Shown here piece after piece: positions 38,831-46,548 of a stretch of 64,000 nt of DNA. The notes beneath the pieces are model-generated. The model was not told the origin of the DNA and searched no databases. It was given only the letters and a program-made list of their open reading frames with translations. The DNA is from Prochlorococcus sp. AG-363-J23 (GTDB lineage: Bacteria > Cyanobacteriota > Cyanobacteriia > PCC-6307 > Cyanobiaceae), in the NCBI GenBank assembly GCA_003280245.1, contig QCFN01000002.1, positions 38,399 to 102,398 on the forward strand, read 5' to 3'. Numbering within the stretch: position 1 is the first letter of the stretch; each line of letters starts with the position of its first letter. Position numbers and translations under genes: made by a program.

Positions 38831-39079
38831 TTAATTTTTAGAATTCATTTCAGCTTCTCTCGCTCTAGTTTCTGCTTCCACTGCTCTTTGAGTAGCCCAT
38901 TTGGCAATAGCACTGTTCTTTTGACTAAGTTCAATTAATTCCATGGCCATTCCTCTTAGAATCTCTAAGTCATTGCACTTTTGAATAGAACGTATTAATT
39001 GCTCTTTATGAAATTTGGATTGAAAACTTGGCTCTATGGGTTCTTGAATTGCCATGTAAGGAAAAGATGAAATGCTCAT
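38831..39079 (-). CDS. Small helical hypothetical protein
   Basis: 82 aa from ATG 39079, preceded by a purine-rich stretch (GAGGAAAAAGG). The C-terminal half is a strongly helical, Ala/Glu/Arg-rich segment (ATQRAVEAETRAREAEMN). No membrane segment and no catalytic motif. The AT-rich stretch 38750-38830 downstream contains poly-T runs that may end transcription. Function unknown. Confidence 0.55.
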   Translation of the reverse strand: MSISSFPYMAIQEPIEPSFQSKFHKEQLIRSIQKCNDLEILRGMAMELIELSQKNSAIAKWATQRAVEAETRAREAEMNSKN

Positions 39080-39241
39080 TTTGAGCCTTTTTCCTCTGAT
39101 GAAGAGGATAAGAAAACAAGAATAATATCCTCCTTAGATGAAACAAACTTCCATTAAAAATAAATGCCAAGGGACATGCCTTTGGGGCCGATCAATAAAT
39201 TAATAGGGACTGGTATTCAGAGAAGTCCCTTGAAAACCGAG

Positions 39242-39379
39242 TCAATCCTTGCCTATAGGCCTAACCGTAAGAGCAAGGAAGAGAAGCCCTGCAGCTCCTG
39301 CTACAGCGACACCAAACTGTTGGTTGGTGTTTGGGAGAGTTGCGGATGCAAACAATAGTGCGGACAAGCCCACGTCCAT
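39242..39379 (-). CDS. Tiny membrane protein, unknown
   Basis: A 45-aa ORF, ATG at 39379 and TGA at 39242-39244. It begins MDVGLSALLFASATLPN, then NQQFGVAVAGAAGLLFLAL and ends TVRPIGKD, that is, one or two short hydrophobic helices of the kind seen in small photosystem or thylakoid proteins. A plus-strand ORF over the same DNA (39164-39358) has an implausible Cys/Lys-rich product. I cannot match it to a named subunit. Confidence 0.45.
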   Translation of the reverse strand: MDVGLSALLFASATLPNTNQQFGVAVAGAAGLLFLALTVRPIGKD

Positions 39380-39600
39380 GATGCGATAAGAAGATGACCT
39401 ATGACCTCTAGCATCCTAAGTATTTACTTGTCGACAAATGTAATCAAAGGCCACGAATAACCTTGCTTGAAGGTTGCATTGTTTGTAATTTCTTTGTCCT
39501 TTTTTGGCAAATTTGCTAAAGGATCAATTTGCTTAGGGACTGCGGGGGGGTTCCGTTGATGGATTGGGTTCTCTAGGCTTGTATCAATAGTCTGGATTTC

Positions 39601-40074
39601 ATGAAATATCAGAGTGCCTCTTCAGATGATCCTTCAGCAAAACTGGAGGATCCGCCACAATCATTAGAAGATTCCCCAGAGCAGTGGTTTTCTGAACGCT
39701 TTGAAGCCCTTCTTCCGCGTATTCAAGAGCGATGGCCAGAAGTTGCTAAGCAGACTTTAGAAGCAACTCGTGGCAGTTTTGATGAAGTTGTACGAGTGAT
39801 TTCTTCCCAGCAATCCTCAAGTAAATCGGATTTTGGAGTAAGAGAACAATTGCAGGAAATTATTTCAGCTGCAGAAGATTGTACGAGAGATTTAGCCGAT
39901 AGCCTTGGGCCTTTAGAGGAGCAGCTTGAAGAGCTTTTAGATGACTTAAATAGGACACTCCGGCCAAAAATTGAAAAGCCAATTCGGGAGAAGCCTTTCG
40001 TAGCCCTTGGTATTGCAGCAGGAGTTGGTTTGCTTTTAGGGTTGCTTTTGTCGGGAGGGCGGCGTAACACATGA
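39601..40074 (+). CDS. DUF883/YqjD-like membrane-anchored protein
   Basis: 157 aa. A long soluble helical region (~25-125, with LEEQLEELLDDLNRTL) is followed by a C-terminal helix PFVALGIAAGVGLLLGLLLSG and RR tail. This is the ElaB/YqjD pattern: a coiled coil with a single C-terminal membrane anchor. E. coli YqjD binds ribosomes at the membrane in stationary phase. The next gene overlaps by ATGA and is a YqjE-like protein, matching the E. coli yqjD-yqjE order. Confidence 0.68.
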   Translation: MKYQSASSDDPSAKLEDPPQSLEDSPEQWFSERFEALLPRIQERWPEVAKQTLEATRGSFDEVVRVISSQQSSSKSDFGVREQLQEIISAAEDCTRDLADSLGPLEEQLEELLDDLNRTLRPKIEKPIREKPFVALGIAAGVGLLLGLLLSGGRRNT

Positions 40075-40454
40075 CTGAATCAAAAAGATCCAGTGGATTA
40101 GGAGCCGTAGCAAGAGTCTCAGCTATTGCTGCATCTGTAATGGACTTGCATGTAAAAATTGCTTTGCAAGAGGCGGATCGTGAGAAAAGAAGATTGATTA
40201 GCGGAGGTATATTTTTGTTGATGGGTGGTGCATTTATGCTTGTGGGATTGATTGCTTTTCAAGTTGCTTTAGGTTTTTGGATGCATCAAAATTTCGGGCT
40301 AAATTTTATTTATACTTCAGGTGTGATTACTATCATTGATATTTTTCTCGCAGGATTAAGCTTGAGGATTGGTGGACATTTGGCTAGAGCCCCCTATCTC
40401 CCGGAGACGATTGAAGGACTGATGCGAACTGGTAAAGCTGTTCTTGGGAAATAA
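40071..40454 (+). CDS. YqjE/phage-holin-3-6-like membrane protein
   Basis: 127 aa. There are two hydrophobic segments (~45-70 GIFLLMGGAFMLVGLIAFQVAL and ~80-105) after a helical N-terminus (LHVKIALQEADREKRRL). This is the form of the Phage_holin_3_6/YqjE family, usually found next to DUF883 proteins. Start ATG overlaps the stop of the upstream gene, so the two are translated together. Despite the family name, nothing here suggests a phage. Confidence 0.65.
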   Translation: MTESKRSSGLGAVARVSAIAASVMDLHVKIALQEADREKRRLISGGIFLLMGGAFMLVGLIAFQVALGFWMHQNFGLNFIYTSGVITIIDIFLAGLSLRIGGHLARAPYLPETIEGLMRTGKAVLGK

Positions 40455-40465
40455 CAATTCCTTAA

Positions 40466-41590
40466 TTAGAAGATCGAATAATTCAGCCACCTGCATTCAA
40501 TGCCACCGTTATTGATGGGTATTTTTCGACGGCATTTCATTCGAAGAGCTTTAGTTAAAGAGGGATTCCCGCTCAGAATCCAGAAGTCCCATCCTGATCC
40601 ATTTTCTTTTAGAAAATTACCTAATTCTTCATATAAATCGACTAGGTTTTCCTCTCTCCCAACTCGCTTTCCATATGGAGGATTGCAAACTATTACGCCA
40701 GGAGGGCTAGGAAGTTTTAGATCGGAGAAGTGACATTTTCGTATAACTATGTTTTTATCGAGACCTGCGGATTTGATATTAATTTGTGCATTTTGAAAGA
40801 CAATTTTATCTTGTTCTGTTCCTATTATTTTTGGCATCTTCTTTCCCCACTTCTCATTATTAATGGCAATTTGTTTTTCTTTTTCCCAGAGAAATTTATT
40901 AAAATCGAACCACTTTTTTAGAGTAAAATCTTTATTTAAGCCAGGCGCTAAATCTAATGATTGGCTTGCAGCTTCAAGAAGAAAAGTTCCAGAACCGCAT
41001 AATGGATCTACTAGATTTTGATGATTTTCCCATCCACTTAAGCGAATTAAACCTGCTGCTAGATTCTCTTTTAATGGAGCTTTCCCTATGGCTGCTTTAT
41101 AACCTCTTCTATGAAGACTTGTATGCGTACCATCTAGACTTAAGGTTGCATGATTGTTTGAAAGGTGAAGATGTAAGCACAGGTCTGGCTCTTTAACATC
41201 AATGCTTGATCTTTGCCCCCAAAGCTCTCGTTGAATGTCAACAATTGCATTTTTTACTTGTAAAGCAGTGTAGTGGCTGTGATTGAGTTTGATTTGGCTT
41301 CCTGAGACGTCAACACGGAAGCTCATGTTTGGCGTGAGCCAGTCACTCCATTGAAAACATTTCTGTATGCCTTTGTACAAAGAGTTAGGAGAATTACATG
41401 GGAAGGTTCCGATCTCTCTGAGTAGGCGAAATGGAAGTCGAGCGTGAAGGTGCAATCTATATAAACAGGCCATATCAGCTTGAAAAGATGCGCACCTTTT
41501 CAAAGGACTTACTTCTTCAGCTCCTAGAGTGGCAAGCTCTGCTGAACCTTCTTTTTCTAGACCTTGAGGAAGTACAGCTATACCGCGCAT
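40466..41590 (-). CDS. THUMP-domain RNA methyltransferase, RlmL/TrmN type
   Basis: 374 aa. The N-terminal ~160 residues match the THUMP region (GLEKEGSAELATLGAEEV). The C-terminal Rossmann domain has DPLCGSGTFLLEAA (SAM motif I, ~195) and VCNPPYGKR (NPPY catalytic motif, ~300), the mark of N2-guanine methylation. In E. coli the related RlmL modifies 23S G2445. Length suits the single-domain YcbY-N/YpsC form. It is convergent with the holin-like gene and divergent from ssrA. Confidence 0.85.
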   Translation of the reverse strand: MRGIAVLPQGLEKEGSAELATLGAEEVSPLKRCASFQADMACLYRLHLHARLPFRLLREIGTFPCNSPNSLYKGIQKCFQWSDWLTPNMSFRVDVSGSQIKLNHSHYTALQVKNAIVDIQRELWGQRSSIDVKEPDLCLHLHLSNNHATLSLDGTHTSLHRRGYKAAIGKAPLKENLAAGLIRLSGWENHQNLVDPLCGSGTFLLEAASQSLDLAPGLNKDFTLKKWFDFNKFLWEKEKQIAINNEKWGKKMPKIIGTEQDKIVFQNAQINIKSAGLDKNIVIRKCHFSDLKLPSPPGVIVCNPPYGKRVGREENLVDLYEELGNFLKENGSGWDFWILSGNPSLTKALRMKCRRKIPINNGGIECRWLNYSIF

Positions 41591-41664
41591 GTTTTTAGCA
41601 ATATTTGACTAAGAGAATGTTTTTCTCATGTTTTGCTTGAAAGCTTAGTGTGCATACTTTTGCC

Positions 41665-41679
41665 AATTCTGACAGAATT
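41665..41679. promoter_or_regulatory. Perfect 15-base palindrome before ssrA
   Basis: AATTCTGACAGAATT reads the same on both strands around a central A. It lies just after a possible -10-like ATACTT (41654-41659, behind TGTGC) and just before the tmRNA acceptor piece. It may be an operator or a leader hairpin that guides tmRNA processing. The promoter reading is weak. Confidence 0.3.
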
Positions 41680-41689
41680 AAGAAGTTCA

Positions 41690-42083
41690 TTTTCGGATGA
41701 ACTAGGTGATCCACACCAGTGACTCGGACAGCGGTTCGATTCCGCTCAGCTCCATTTCATCAATCTAGGGGCTGCAATGGTTTCGACGGGTTATGAGGAG
41801 GGTGACTGAAGCCTGCTCGGTAAGAGCAAAAACGTAACAGCGAACAAAATCGTTCGTTTCTCCCGTCAGGCCGCCCCTGTTGCTGCTTGACCCATTAAGG
41901 GAGATGGGGTGAAGTCAGCCTTATCACCCAAATGACTCATGGGGACTGGAAGGTCCCCTCTTTTACTACAAGGGAATGAGTTTTAAATTCCTAGCGACAG
42001 CATAGTTATTGGTTTAGGGCAAAATTTCGTTGACTCAACCTGGACTATGGAAAAGCGAGCAGCGAATTTTGCCCTAGTTCCAC
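41690..42083 (+). ncRNA. ssrA: tmRNA, circularly permuted two-piece gene
   Basis: The acceptor piece comes first: GTTCGATTCC T-arm and 3' end CAGCTCC+A at 41747-41754. A 13-base spacer (41755-41767) separates it from the coding piece, whose 5' end GGGGCTGCAATGGTTTCGAC starts at 41768. GGGGCTG pairs with CAGCTCC (one G-U). The tag frame at 41840-41890 encodes ANKIVRFSRQAAPVAA then TGA. The coding piece ends near CCCTAGTTCC (42072-42081), which pairs with GAACTAGG in the acceptor piece (helix P2). This permuted form is known from marine picocyanobacteria and alphaproteobacteria. Outer ends are approximate. With SmpB it rescues stalled ribosomes. Confidence 0.95.
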
Positions 42084-42244
42084 AAGCCATCGAGCCTGAT
42101 TACTTCATGACAGTTTCCAGTTCGTTTTGGGTTGATCATGAGCTGTTTCTTGACTTTGTACTAGCGGAATCGAAACAATCAAATCTCAAGTCAAGCTGGT
42201 TGACGTTGGAAAATCAGAGCTCAATAGGCTCATCAATTGAATAG

Positions 42245-42430
42245 TTAGTTTTTACTAGTTCTTATATATACGAAAAACGCTAAGACTAGTGAGACTAGGG
42301 AATCTACAGCTACAAATACGTTTGCAGTTGCGCTCCCTGGTTCAAATCCCCCAGACCAAAAGGTAAAACCCGAATGCCCTAATAGCCATAGAACACACAA
42401 CCCAATTCCAATCATTGAAGATGTAGTCAC
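42245..42430 (-). CDS. Small membrane protein, unknown
   Basis: 61 aa from GTG 42430, or 56 from ATG 42415. Two hydrophobic segments (MIGIGLCVLWLLGHSGF and NVFVAVDSLVSLVLAFFVYI) are joined by a Gly-rich loop (WSGGFEPGS). It immediately follows the DUF2905 gene with no gap, so both are probably one transcript. No family recognised. Confidence 0.55.
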   Translation of the reverse strand: MTTSSMIGIGLCVLWLLGHSGFTFWSGGFEPGSATANVFVAVDSLVSLVLAFFVYIRTSKN

Positions 42431-42631
42431 CTATTTGCTGAGTAAATTAAAAATGACCGAAACAACCAAACTCACAGCAATGCAACTCACGATTGGGAAG
42501 TAAAAGTTTGAGTTCTCACCTCTTAAGATAATGTCGCCAGGAAGTTGTCCTAAACCCAAATTGTTGATATAGGGATAGAGGATTCCGATGGCAGCAATTC
42601 CAAGTCCAAGAATAATTAGGAGTTTTTGCAT
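42431..42631 (-). CDS. DUF2905-family small membrane protein
   Basis: 66 aa with two membrane helices. Between them is LGQLPGDIILRGENSNFYFP, close to the GRLPGDI...G..FYFP signature of DUF2905, found in many bacteria and cyanobacteria with no known role. It is the first gene of a two-gene minus-strand unit just downstream of ssrA. Confidence 0.75.
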   Translation of the reverse strand: MQKLLIILGLGIAAIGILYPYINNLGLGQLPGDIILRGENSNFYFPIVSCIAVSLVVSVIFNLLSK

Positions 42632-42795
42632 TATACGGATTTATATCAACCTTTCTATTTTGACTACTGATGTGATGTGCTCGAGTAATTGAAACGTAGC
42701 CATCTTATAAAGAGTCTAGAAAAGCAAGCATAGAAGTATTCAGTTAAGACAATGAAAAATTTAGCTATTAGGCTTTTGTGAGAGTAATCGTTAAT

Positions 42796-43209
42796 TTAAC
42801 CAATTCCAAATGGTTTAAAAGGTTTAGGTGTTTGTTGTTGGCGATCTCGAGAAGCAATCTTGATTAGGTAGTCATTCAGTTCTTGCTCGGAAATATTTAA
42901 TTCTTCTCCACAACCCTTGTATATAGCTTTAGCAGTTGAGGAAGCTAGTACTTCTTTAGGTGTAGACATTATCTCTTTTAAAATAGGTGAGAAGATTAAG
43001 CCTCTAATCATTTCTTTTGCAGCAAGCTTACCAGCACTTTCTGGTTCAGATCCTTCATCTATTGCTAAGCAAAATTCCTTTGAGAAAGTTTTACTTAATT
43101 CGGATACAGAAGTAGGGATATTATTGTCTTCTGCATACATTTTAAATGGAGTTAAAGAGATTAATAAAATCAATCCAGAAGATAAAATTATCGAGACGAG
43201 TTGTTTCAT
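42796..43209 (-). CDS. Secreted hypothetical protein
   Basis: 137 aa. A Sec signal peptide (MKQLVSIILSSGLILLI, cleavage likely after MYA near residue 26) leads into a helical, charged domain with two Cys (FCLAID, KGCGEEL) that could form a disulfide in the periplasm. No enzyme motif. In the ssrA-adjacent stretch of small ORFs. Confidence 0.55.
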   Translation of the reverse strand: MKQLVSIILSSGLILLISLTPFKMYAEDNNIPTSVSELSKTFSKEFCLAIDEGSEPESAGKLAAKEMIRGLIFSPILKEIMSTPKEVLASSTAKAIYKGCGEELNISEQELNDYLIKIASRDRQQQTPKPFKPFGIG

Positions 43210-43374
43210 TAACTCATGATTAATTGAAATATAGATTTATTATAGTAATAATTAGAAAGATATTTAAATCGGCCTGCTTTTAATGCAAAATTTGAAATAA
43301 TTATTAGAGACATAGCTGCATTCTATTCATTCACTGGGAAAGTTCAAATCACAAATCTTCTTGAACTAGTTATT

Positions 43375-43722
43375 CTAATCAAATAATTTAACAAGGTTTT
43401 GAAGATCACTCTTATATTTAAGGAGTACTTTTACGTCATTAAATCCAGTAGTTTTAAGGAGATTTAGAAAACCTTCACTAAAGCCAAAAGCCTTGTCAAG
43501 ATTTTTGGAGTCTTCTTTGTATAATGGATTTAGTTTATTTAGTGCTATTTCATATTCTTTGCAAGCTTCTTCTGAGTTAAATAGTGTGCCATCAGTTGCT
43601 TTGATTTTTTTTACTGAGACTTGCCTAAAGACCAAAGTTAATATTCCTACCGTTAAGGCAATGCCTAATAAAGTAATTAGAATTGCTTGAATTGGTCCAG
43701 GATTTTGAAGGGTGCTTTCCAT
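43375..43722 (-). CDS. Membrane-anchored hypothetical protein
   Basis: 115 aa. One N-terminal transmembrane helix (AILITLLGIALTVGILTLVF, ~13-32) is followed by a soluble helical domain (~45-115) rich in Lys, Leu and Asn. Likely a single-pass protein with the C-terminal domain cytosolic or periplasmic. Function not recognised. It lies 17 bases downstream of a tiny secreted-peptide gene on the same strand. Confidence 0.5.
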   Translation of the reverse strand: MESTLQNPGPIQAILITLLGIALTVGILTLVFRQVSVKKIKATDGTLFNSEEACKEYEIALNKLNPLYKEDSKNLDKAFGFSEGFLNLLKTTGFNDVKVLLKYKSDLQNLVKLFD

Positions 43723-43739
43723 TGAAGTTTTTTCTGAAT

Positions 43740-43898
43740 CTAGTTCTTTTCAGAGGAATTCGATTTTTTGTCTACTTGTTCGGTTGAAGCTTCTTTATTA
43801 TTGTATTCTTTTGAGAATGGGCAATTTCCATTGCCCCATGCCAAAACATGTGTAGAGCTGACTGAGAGAGCAAATACCAATGGGAAAACCTTTTTCAT
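43740..43898 (-). CDS. Tiny secreted peptide with WGNGxCP motif
   Basis: 52 aa, ATG at 43898 and TAG at 43740. A signal peptide (MKKVFPLVFALSVSS, cleavage near VLA) is followed by WGNGNCPFSKEYNN and a hydrophilic, Lys/Glu/Ser-rich end. The mature part would be ~32 residues with one Cys. Short secreted peptides of this shape occur in Prochlorococcus, to my recollection, but I know no function. Confidence 0.55.
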   Translation of the reverse strand: MKKVFPLVFALSVSSTHVLAWGNGNCPFSKEYNNKEASTEQVDKKSNSSEKN

Positions 43899-43976
43899 CT
43901 TTCGGTTTAAAGTTAATACATTTTAAACAGGTTTGGGTTTTAGCGTTTTAAATATTGTTAAAAGCAGTCGGATGCA

Positions 43977-44282
43977 TCAATCATTAATTAAATAATGATT
44001 GCTTGCTAGCGCATCAAAAACTCTTGCACCTCTTGCTTTCGTTCCACTCGAAACTGGGAAAACCTCGTCTAGCACAGCAGCAAAGCAAGTGATCCAGAAG
44101 CTGCCATTGCAAACATAGGCAGCTTGGCATATATGGTCGGGAGCAACTTCTATACATCCCTGGTTTCTGCAGACTTTGATACTTGCTATTTGTGAGTCCA
44201 GTTCTAGATCTAATAGTTGGGCCTCTTTTTTAGTAATTGGTGTACCAGCGGCGTGGCATTCGAGCAACATTTGATAGTTCAT
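43977..44282 (-). CDS. Cys-containing hypothetical protein
   Basis: 101 aa. Six Cys occur (C9, VCRNQGC, HICQAAYVCNG, WITCF), some in CxxxxC-like spacing, which might bind a metal or form disulfides. It has no signal peptide and no clear membrane helix. I recognise no family. Isolated on both sides by spacers of ~80-270 bases within the ssrA-adjacent stretch. Confidence 0.5.
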   Translation of the reverse strand: MNYQMLLECHAAGTPITKKEAQLLDLELDSQIASIKVCRNQGCIEVAPDHICQAAYVCNGSFWITCFAAVLDEVFPVSSGTKARGARVFDALASNHYLIND

Positions 44283-44558
44283 TTTTTAGAAGCTTTTGAT
44301 AAGTATTTTTTTTAGAGGCGAGATCATTTTCATTATCTTATATTTGTTTGCGAGATGAGTATTGGGTCTAGAGATTAATTTTCTTTCAACCTTGCATGAG
44401 ATATTCAGTGGTTTAATTATTCAAAAAATATTCCGGGGCAGGTAAATTGTTACCATGGGCCTGCGATTGACTAGATTTTTTATATACAGCATTATATGAA
44501 ATGTTTTCAAAACGAAAAGAAGTGCAAGACCTTGGACTGATGAAGGTATAATTTCCTA

Positions 44559-44687
44559 ATGAATCCAGACAAACAACACGCGAAGCTCTTGAGGCTGCAA
44601 GAAAAAGCTGATCAGTGCCTTTCCAGGGAGGAAGCCCAGGCTCTTATTCGTAAGGCTGATAAAGCTCATAAAAAATTGTCTTCTTGA
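44559..44687 (+). CDS. Very short Lys-rich helical protein
   Basis: A 42-aa ORF (ATG 44559, TGA 44685-44687) reading MNPDKQHAKLLRLQEKADQ then SREEAQALIRKADKAHKKL. It is one amphipathic helix-turn-helix with AAGG 12-15 bases upstream of the start. Composition is clearly protein-like, but length makes it a weak call. Nothing else is seen in the 276 bases before it. Confidence 0.45.
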   Translation: MNPDKQHAKLLRLQEKADQCLSREEAQALIRKADKAHKKLSS

Positions 44688-44857
44688 CATCTTATAACGA
44701 TGTACTACAGCATTTTTAATGGTTTCGAGAACTAGTTCGGTTTTTATTAAGATTAATTGATTGAATTTTATTATAATTTTAATTTACTTGAAACACAATT
44801 TGATATGGATTAATTTTTTAAGCATAAGTAAATTATCCAATCCACTAGAAAAATTTT

Positions 44858-45004
44858 ATGGTCAGCAACTCACCCAAATCAACTATCTTAAAAAGATTGT
44901 ATGAGAATTTTTGGGTCCCTTATTTCGGAAGGATCTTAATGCTTTTTGCCTCGTGGATTGAAGGAGAAAGTGTTGATAAAAGTGAGCCATCTAATCGACA
45001 GTGA
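44858..45004 (+). CDS. Very short hypothetical protein with one hydrophobic helix
   Basis: A 48-aa ORF, ATG 44858 and TGA 45002-45004, with KSTILKRLYENFWVPYFGRI and FASWIEG forming a possible amphipathic or membrane-associated helix. There is no strong ribosome-binding site. It is the same strand as the preceding 42-aa ORF. No family recognised. Confidence 0.4.
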   Translation: MVSNSPKSTILKRLYENFWVPYFGRILMLFASWIEGESVDKSEPSNRQ

Positions 45005-45062
45005 GAAAATATCTTTTTTAATCGTTGTAGTTTATTGATTAGTTTCTGATTTTTATAAAGGA

Positions 45063-46148
45063 CTAAGTACATAAAAGCTTTAAACATCTAATCCATTTTG
45101 AAAGATTTTCTTGAGGTTCAAATCTTGAGAGAATTTCTTTTCTGTTTAATTCCCATTTTTTAGTAAGCCTTGAATATTGGCGTATCCCTTCGTTGATAAG
45201 TACTGGGAAGTCATCTCCTATTAGAATGCTTTTTCGAAGTTCAACATAACTTGGAATAGGACTCGCTATAACCATACACCCGCCTTGCAGGGCATCTACT
45301 GCTCTATTGTGACTAGCAAATTTTTTAATATTTGAGTGGGGATCAGATGGTATTAGTGCAATATTGGAAAGCTTAGTTTCTTGCTTAAATGCTTGAATTG
45401 ACCATGGAATAAGGCGAAATTTCCAATTGGATGGAATTTGTTGCGAATTGATGAAATTCTTGGAAGATCTGAGGCAAAAAACATCACCTAATATTGTGAG
45501 CTCTATGTAATTATTTTTGTCACAGCGCGTAAGCATTTTAGGTAGTTCTCTAAGCAGGTAGAATGAATTTGTATTGTGGCCAAACCAAATCATTTTGCAT
45601 TTGTTATTAGCTTCTAGCTGTGTAAAATCAGTTAAGGGTACCTGGCATGGATCTTCAATTACTTTATAAAGTGACTTAGTCTGCATCCAGCTTTTTGCTT
45701 CAGTTAATATTGCGTTATTTGGGCATACAACTAGGTCCGCTAGATTTAGAAGATCTCTGTATAATTTGTGCGACCAATCTTTCTCCGGTGAAGCATTATT
45801 ATCACTGTAGATAACAATTATTGGAATGTTCTTTTGTTTTAATCTGGAGATTGCCGCTAGATTTGCAACAGTTACACTTGGTTGATTTTCTTTGTTTGTT
45901 TTTAACTTGCCAATAATGCAAATTTTAGGAGATCCAAGTGAGCTAATACATTCAGGAACCTCAGATCTAAGATTGAATACCTTTGGATTTAGTCCTAGGA
46001 GGGATGATGCCTTGATGGCGGGCTGAATCTGAAGCCTGATAGAAGCTAACTTTGAAAATTCTTCTTTTTCTATATCGTCAGTAAGGTCAATTTCTTTTGA
46101 TGAGTGTGAAATTAAAAATAATGCATCGGAATTTTTATGTGCTAACAC
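45063..46148 (-). CDS. Glycosyltransferase-like protein (GT-B fold suspected)
   Basis: 361 aa, soluble. The second half resembles a GT-B donor domain: MIWFGHNTNSFYLLRELP (~190), LTILGD (~220), then the C-terminal HNRAVDALQGGCMVIASPIPSYVEL (~280-305), a typical N-R-x-x-D-A-L-x-x-G-x-x-V segment. Genes like this occur in picocyanobacterial variable regions and modify cell-surface polysaccharides. Sugar and acceptor unknown. Confidence 0.62.
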   Translation of the reverse strand: MLAHKNSDALFLISHSSKEIDLTDDIEKEEFSKLASIRLQIQPAIKASSLLGLNPKVFNLRSEVPECISSLGSPKICIIGKLKTNKENQPSVTVANLAAISRLKQKNIPIIVIYSDNNASPEKDWSHKLYRDLLNLADLVVCPNNAILTEAKSWMQTKSLYKVIEDPCQVPLTDFTQLEANNKCKMIWFGHNTNSFYLLRELPKMLTRCDKNNYIELTILGDVFCLRSSKNFINSQQIPSNWKFRLIPWSIQAFKQETKLSNIALIPSDPHSNIKKFASHNRAVDALQGGCMVIASPIPSYVELRKSILIGDDFPVLINEGIRQYSRLTKKWELNRKEILSRFEPQENLSKWIRCLKLLCT

Positions 46149-46548
46149 TTTCTGAATATAAGATTCTGATTGATTTATGTATTAATAGTAACTTGTTCTC
46201 GCTAGGATGCTTCAGTGATAAGAATAGCTACTTAGTAAAGTAATCGATTATTCTTTAATTTTAAGAATAACTCTTTTTTTAAAGAAACTTTGAGATTGAG
46301 ATGCTTCTCCGTCAGTCCCTTGATCTGAAGAGAAAGCAGTGTTGAGAGAATAAAGCCGAGGTTAGGACAGTTTCTGACTTGCTTGAAAGGTCTAAGAGCA
46401 TTCTCATCAGCCTTCACTGAAACAAAAGCTTGACAACCATCATCAGTGGTTTTTTTTCAGTAGAGTAAATAAAAGAAAGTTCGTGAAGGGTCAAGGGCGC
46501 TTTACCTGCTTTTGATCCTTTTGTAAAGCACCTTTATTTGGAGATCGT
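46149..46548. other. Spacer upstream of two divergent genes, no clear gene
   Basis: 400 bases between the glycosyltransferase-like gene (-) and the reductase-like gene (+). A 61-codon minus-strand ORF at 46232-46417 starts with GTG, is Lys/Leu-rich and unconvincing. A small hairpin, AACCA/TGGTT followed by eight T's (46434-46459, plus strand), looks like a rho-independent terminator but has no plus-strand gene before it; it might end an unannotated short RNA. Confidence 0.4.

Noticed and set aside
39164-39358. Plus-strand 64-codon ORF
   Set aside because: Product unlike a natural protein; the opposite strand holds a more plausible small membrane protein.
39425-39600. Minus-strand open run of ~58 codons upstream of the 45-aa ORF
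   Set aside because: No ATG/GTG start with RBS; composition unremarkable, overlaps the promoter region of the YqjD-like gene.
42047-42244. Plus-strand ORF of 65 codons at the end of ssrA
   Set aside because: Its 5' part is inside the tmRNA coding piece. The remainder from ATG 42107 (45 codons) has no ribosome-binding site or recognisable feature.
42339-42358. tRNA/tmRNA 3'-end-like string GGTTCAAATCC...CAGACCA downstream of ssrA, a possible att remnant
   Set aside because: It lies inside an opposite-strand reading frame (FEPGS region), stem pairing is poor and no second copy or integrase is seen.
46232-46417. Minus-strand 61-codon ORF
   Set aside because: GTG start, Lys/Leu-rich product typical of AT-rich noise, no RBS.
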